This document shows positions 61,259 through 64,000 of a stretch of 64,000 nucleotides of DNA, piece by piece. The stretch's first letter is position 1. The number at the start of each line of letters is the position of its first letter. The position numbers were made by a program, and so were the translations under genes. Source of the stretch: Planctomycetes bacterium syqfu (GTDB lineage: Bacteria > Planctomycetota > Phycisphaerae > Phycisphaerales > Phycisphaeraceae). The notes beneath the pieces were generated by a model, which was given only the letters and a program-made list of their open reading frames with translations, made no database searches and was not told the DNA's origin. The stretch is taken from contig CP087563.1 in NCBI GenBank assembly GCA_020974905.1, positions 3,286,001-3,350,000 on the forward strand, read 5' to 3'.

Positions 61259-63536
61259 GAAGTCATTCAACCCACGCCAACTCCGGCCGGCCGATCTGTT
61301 GCGGATTGTTAACGCGGTTGATATGTCTAACGTAGACTCATTGACAGAATTTCAATTGCGTCGTCATCGCAACCGCGCCGGTTACAGCATCAGCGATCCA
61401 TCCAATCCACAGACGGTGGATCTGTTCCGGTATGCAGCATGGTTGACGTTGGAATATGCCAAGCCCAAGTCCGGCCCGTTGAGTTATGAAGAGCAGAAGG
61501 CTCGCAAGGCTGAACGTGCAGCAGAAGCCGTACGATCAGCCCAAGACATCGGTGAAATTCCAGCAGTCGTTAATCCTGATCGAAAAGCTCAAGCAATCGC
61601 ATCTTTCCGTGGGTTCTGTGAAACCTATTTTGCTGAAGTGTTCTATTTACAGTGGTCCGACGACCACCTTCGTGTAATTGAGAAGATCGAGAAAGCCGTG
61701 CGCACCGGCGGTTTGTTTGCGATGGCAATGCCTCGCGGAAGTGGCAAGACAGTTTGTTGCCAAACAGCGGTGTTATGGGCGGCTCTGATCGGTGCATCAC
61801 CATTTATCTGCTTGGTGGCTGCGAGTGCAGAACGCGCTCGGGACCTACTGGAAAATATCAAAATATGGTTGGAGACCAATCCGCTATTGCATGAAGATTT
61901 TCCAGAGGTCACGTATCCCATTCGTTGCCTTGAGCGGATTACCAATCGTCAGAAGGGGCAGAAGTATCAGGGAGTTCCCACGCGTATTGATTGGTCGTCG
62001 GATCGTGTGGTGCTACCGGTGATCGAAGGCAGTCTGTCGTCGGGCATTGTTATTTCATCCAGTGGCATGAAGGGTAGTGATATCCGTGGGCAGAACTATG
62101 CCCGGGCCGATGGGCAGGTGGTGCGTCCACAATTGGTGTTGGTCGACGATCCGCAGACGACCGAGTCCGCATGGTCACCCTCACAATCACAACGACGTGA
62201 AGCCATCCTGGCAGGCGATGTGTTGGGCATGGCCGGGCCGGGGAAGAAGATCGCAGGGCTGATGGCCTGCACGGTAATCCGGCCTGGGGATATGGCTGAC
62301 AACATTCTGGATCGTGACAAACATCCCGAGTGGCAAGGTGAACGCACGAAGATGGTCTACTCTTTTCCCGATGCCAATGCGGAGAAGCTCTGGGCCAAGT
62401 ATGCTGAGATTCGTGCTGACAGTTTGAGGAACGATGGGGACGGTTCACAGGCCACCGAGTTTTATCGCGATAACAGAGACGCCATGAACACTGGCAGTAT
62501 CGTCGCATGGCCTGAGCGTTACAACGAAGATGAACTATCAGCCTTGCAGCACGCGATGAATCTGCGTCTGCGTGATGAAGCAGCGTTCTTTGCTGAATAT
62601 CAGAATGAACCGATCATCGAATCCGTCGGTGAAGAGATGCTGACTGCCGATGCCATTGCCGCCAAAACCAATGGCCACCTTCGGAATGTGATCCCCCAAG
62701 CGTGCAACCACCTAACGATGTTCATCGACGTACAGCAAAAAGTTCTGTTCTGGATGCTCTGCGGCTGGGAGGAGAATTTTACCGGCTACATCGTGGATTA
62801 CGGCACATGGCCAGAGCAGAAACGAGCCTACTACACGCTACGTGATATCCGATCAACGATCAGTCGTGCTGCACCAGGCGCTGGGCTTGAAGGCCAGATC
62901 TATGCGGGACTCGACATCCTTACCGCTGAAAAACTTGCCGCAACGTATCACAGGGACGACGGTGCCGAGATGCGCATCGACCGATGCTTGATCGATGCCA
63001 ACTGGGGCCAGTCCACCGACGTGGTGTATCAGTTCTGCCGACAAAGCCAACATGCAGGATTTCTCTTGCCTAGTCACGGTCGCTATGTCGGCGCATCCAG
63101 CATTCCGTTTAGCGAATACAAACGCAAGCGTGGAGATCGCGTCGGTCTACATTGGCGCATCCCTAACACCGTAGGCAAGCGTCAGGTGCGTCATGCCTTG
63201 ATTGATACTAATTACTGGAAGACCTTCGTGCATGCACGTCTATCAGTATCGATGGGTGATCCAGGTTGCTTGTCCCTATACGGGCATGATGAAAAATCGC
63301 ATCGACTCATCGCTGATCATCTGACAGCAGAATACCGCGTTAAATCTCAAGCCCAAGGCCGTACCGTTGATGAGTGGAAACTCCGTGCCACGCGCCCTGA
63401 CAACCACTGGCTGGACTGTCTCGTCGGTTGTGCAGTAGCAGCATCGATTCAAGGCGTCTCGCTTCCAGGTCTTGAATCGCGTACCACTCAATCCCGCCCA
63501 CGCATGAAACTTTCAGAAATACAAAGGGGACGATGA
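61251..63536 (+). CDS. Phage terminase large subunit
   Basis: 761 residues, packaging motor. N-terminal extension of about 115 residues, then the ATPase: Walker A MPRGSGKT (160-167), Walker B LVLVDDPQTTES. The C-terminal nuclease-type part has FIDVQQKVLFWMLCGWEENFTGYIVDYGTW and CLIDANWGQSTDVVYQF, similar to GpA-like large subunits. Proves that this element carries head-packaging genes. Overlaps the next small gene by four bases. Confidence 0.9.
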   Translation: MSKKSFNPRQLRPADLLRIVNAVDMSNVDSLTEFQLRRHRNRAGYSISDPSNPQTVDLFRYAAWLTLEYAKPKSGPLSYEEQKARKAERAAEAVRSAQDIGEIPAVVNPDRKAQAIASFRGFCETYFAEVFYLQWSDDHLRVIEKIEKAVRTGGLFAMAMPRGSGKTVCCQTAVLWAALIGASPFICLVAASAERARDLLENIKIWLETNPLLHEDFPEVTYPIRCLERITNRQKGQKYQGVPTRIDWSSDRVVLPVIEGSLSSGIVISSSGMKGSDIRGQNYARADGQVVRPQLVLVDDPQTTESAWSPSQSQRREAILAGDVLGMAGPGKKIAGLMACTVIRPGDMADNILDRDKHPEWQGERTKMVYSFPDANAEKLWAKYAEIRADSLRNDGDGSQATEFYRDNRDAMNTGSIVAWPERYNEDELSALQHAMNLRLRDEAAFFAEYQNEPIIESVGEEMLTADAIAAKTNGHLRNVIPQACNHLTMFIDVQQKVLFWMLCGWEENFTGYIVDYGTWPEQKRAYYTLRDIRSTISRAAPGAGLEGQIYAGLDILTAEKLAATYHRDDGAEMRIDRCLIDANWGQSTDVVYQFCRQSQHAGFLLPSHGRYVGASSIPFSEYKRKRGDRVGLHWRIPNTVGKRQVRHALIDTNYWKTFVHARLSVSMGDPGCLSLYGHDEKSHRLIADHLTAEYRVKSQAQGRTVDEWKLRATRPDNHWLDCLVGCAVAASIQGVSLPGLESRTTQSRPRMKLSEIQRGR

Positions 63537-63709
63537 TAAACACTGTCGTTAAAACTACCGAACGCCAAACCGGCCTATCCTGCCCCAAGTGTGGCTGTCG
63601 TGATTTACGGGCTTATTACACCCGCGCCAAGATCAATTACATCTTGCGTAAAAGGATTTGCAGGCATTGCAACCACGAAATTCTGACGCGTGAACGTATC
63701 GAAAACTAA
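63533..63709 (+). CDS. Small zinc-ribbon protein
   Basis: 58 residues, ATGA overlap with the terminase stop. CPKCGCRDLRAYYTRAKINYILRKRICRHCNHE gives two CxxC knuckles, a zinc ribbon. Similar tiny proteins follow terminase genes in phages. Function unknown. Confidence 0.7.
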   Translation: MINTVVKTTERQTGLSCPKCGCRDLRAYYTRAKINYILRKRICRHCNHEILTRERIEN

Positions 63710-63768
63710 ATTGTTCCAGTATTGGAACGAACTTCATTTTCTCCTGTAAGGACTGTCCAAAAACAACG

Positions 63769-63792
63769 CTCTGCGGCAAATAACTGTTATGG
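63769..63792 (+). promoter_or_regulatory. 24-bp conserved element, copy 2
   Basis: CTCTGCGGCAAATAAC then TGTTATGG; only the centre base differs from 46792-46815. It lies 36 bases upstream of the last gene, so it probably drives virion genes. Confidence 0.7.
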
Positions 63793-63828
63793 AGGCGATG
63801 CGAATGACAGCATCGAAGTCGCAGAACA

Positions 63829-64000
63829 ATGACAGACTCACTTGAAAACAACATCGAAGAAAACGCATCTGCACCGGCCGAAGTGTCGGTTGACGGTCAG
63901 CACGTCAAGCAGCATTCACTCAAAGACCAGATTGCAGTGGATCGTTACCTGGCATCGAAGAAGGCTGCTCAGTCTAAGGGACTGGGCGTGAAGATTTTCA
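63829..64000 (+). CDS. Phage protein of unknown function, 5' part
   Basis: First 57 codons; runs off the right edge. Begins MTDSLENNIEENASAPAEVSV and continues HVKQHSLKDQIAVDRYLASKKAAQSKGLGVKIF. Its position after the terminase suggests a small virion-assembly protein. A GGAGG lies about 35 bases upstream and better suits a short overlapping frame from 63798, so translation might be coupled to that. Confidence 0.6.
   Translation, partial: MTDSLENNIEENASAPAEVSVDGQHVKQHSLKDQIAVDRYLASKKAAQSKGLGVKIF

Overview
The window looks like chromosome of a planctomycete, most likely a Phycisphaerae-type bacterium. This is inferred from gene content, since no rRNA is present. The evidence is a lipid A acyltransferase (Gram-negative envelope), a UbiX/UbiA pair of the futalosine-menaquinone type, a hopanoid enzyme (HpnH), ECF sigma factors fused by overlap to anti-sigma-like genes, a type II secretion cluster with PilMNOP-like inner-membrane parts, a lone planctomycete-style prepilin protein, and many hairpin repeats between genes.

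Layout. 1-44 kb is host DNA. It opens with the 5' part of a DAHP synthase gene (minus strand) preceded by what looks like a classical transcription attenuator: an almost leaderless 24-codon leader peptide with seven aromatic codons in nine, then a terminator whose 5' arm can pair instead with the leader. Then come ubiX-ubiA, an adenosylhomocysteinase gene with an ArsR-methyltransferase regulator (SahR-like), an oxidoreductase, envelope proteins of unknown role, aspartate kinase, a GT-C mannosyltransferase, lipB, lpxA and purB. From 17.8 to 23.2 kb lie two ECF sigma/anti-sigma units, the second followed by two small Spy-like periplasmic proteins. From 23.4 to 35.0 kb is a type II secretion operon (E-F-G-H-I-J-K-L-M-C-D). 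gspJ is split by a -1 shift at a perfect slippery C CCC CCG. Next come two secreted clan-A-like glycoside hydrolases, divergent from a GntR/LacI-type regulator with a leaderless promoter, then a prepilin-like protein, a Ppx/GppA phosphatase and hpnH. Four families of inverted repeats sit between these genes; several touch or create the 5' ends of reading frames.

44.1 kb to the end is the left part of an integrated phage or phage-like element, at least 19.8 kb long, lodged at a tRNA-Pro(GGG) gene. Its large serine recombinase reads into the tRNA 3' end. A sigma-like regulator diverges from a long early operon: PD-(D/E)XK nuclease, Sak4-like ATPase, DUF669-like ssDNA-binding protein, RusA, ParB-like proteins, helicase, ParB-Dam fusion, small nuclease, and a frameshifted Prim-Pol/helicase. 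After a region dense in inverted repeats come a second ParB-methyltransferase fusion, a block of small minus-strand genes, the large terminase and the start of the virion genes. The right end is outside the window. Intergenic DNA of the element carries an array of TGTCA repeats, a 24-bp promoter-like sequence present twice, and a 25-bp palindrome present twice.
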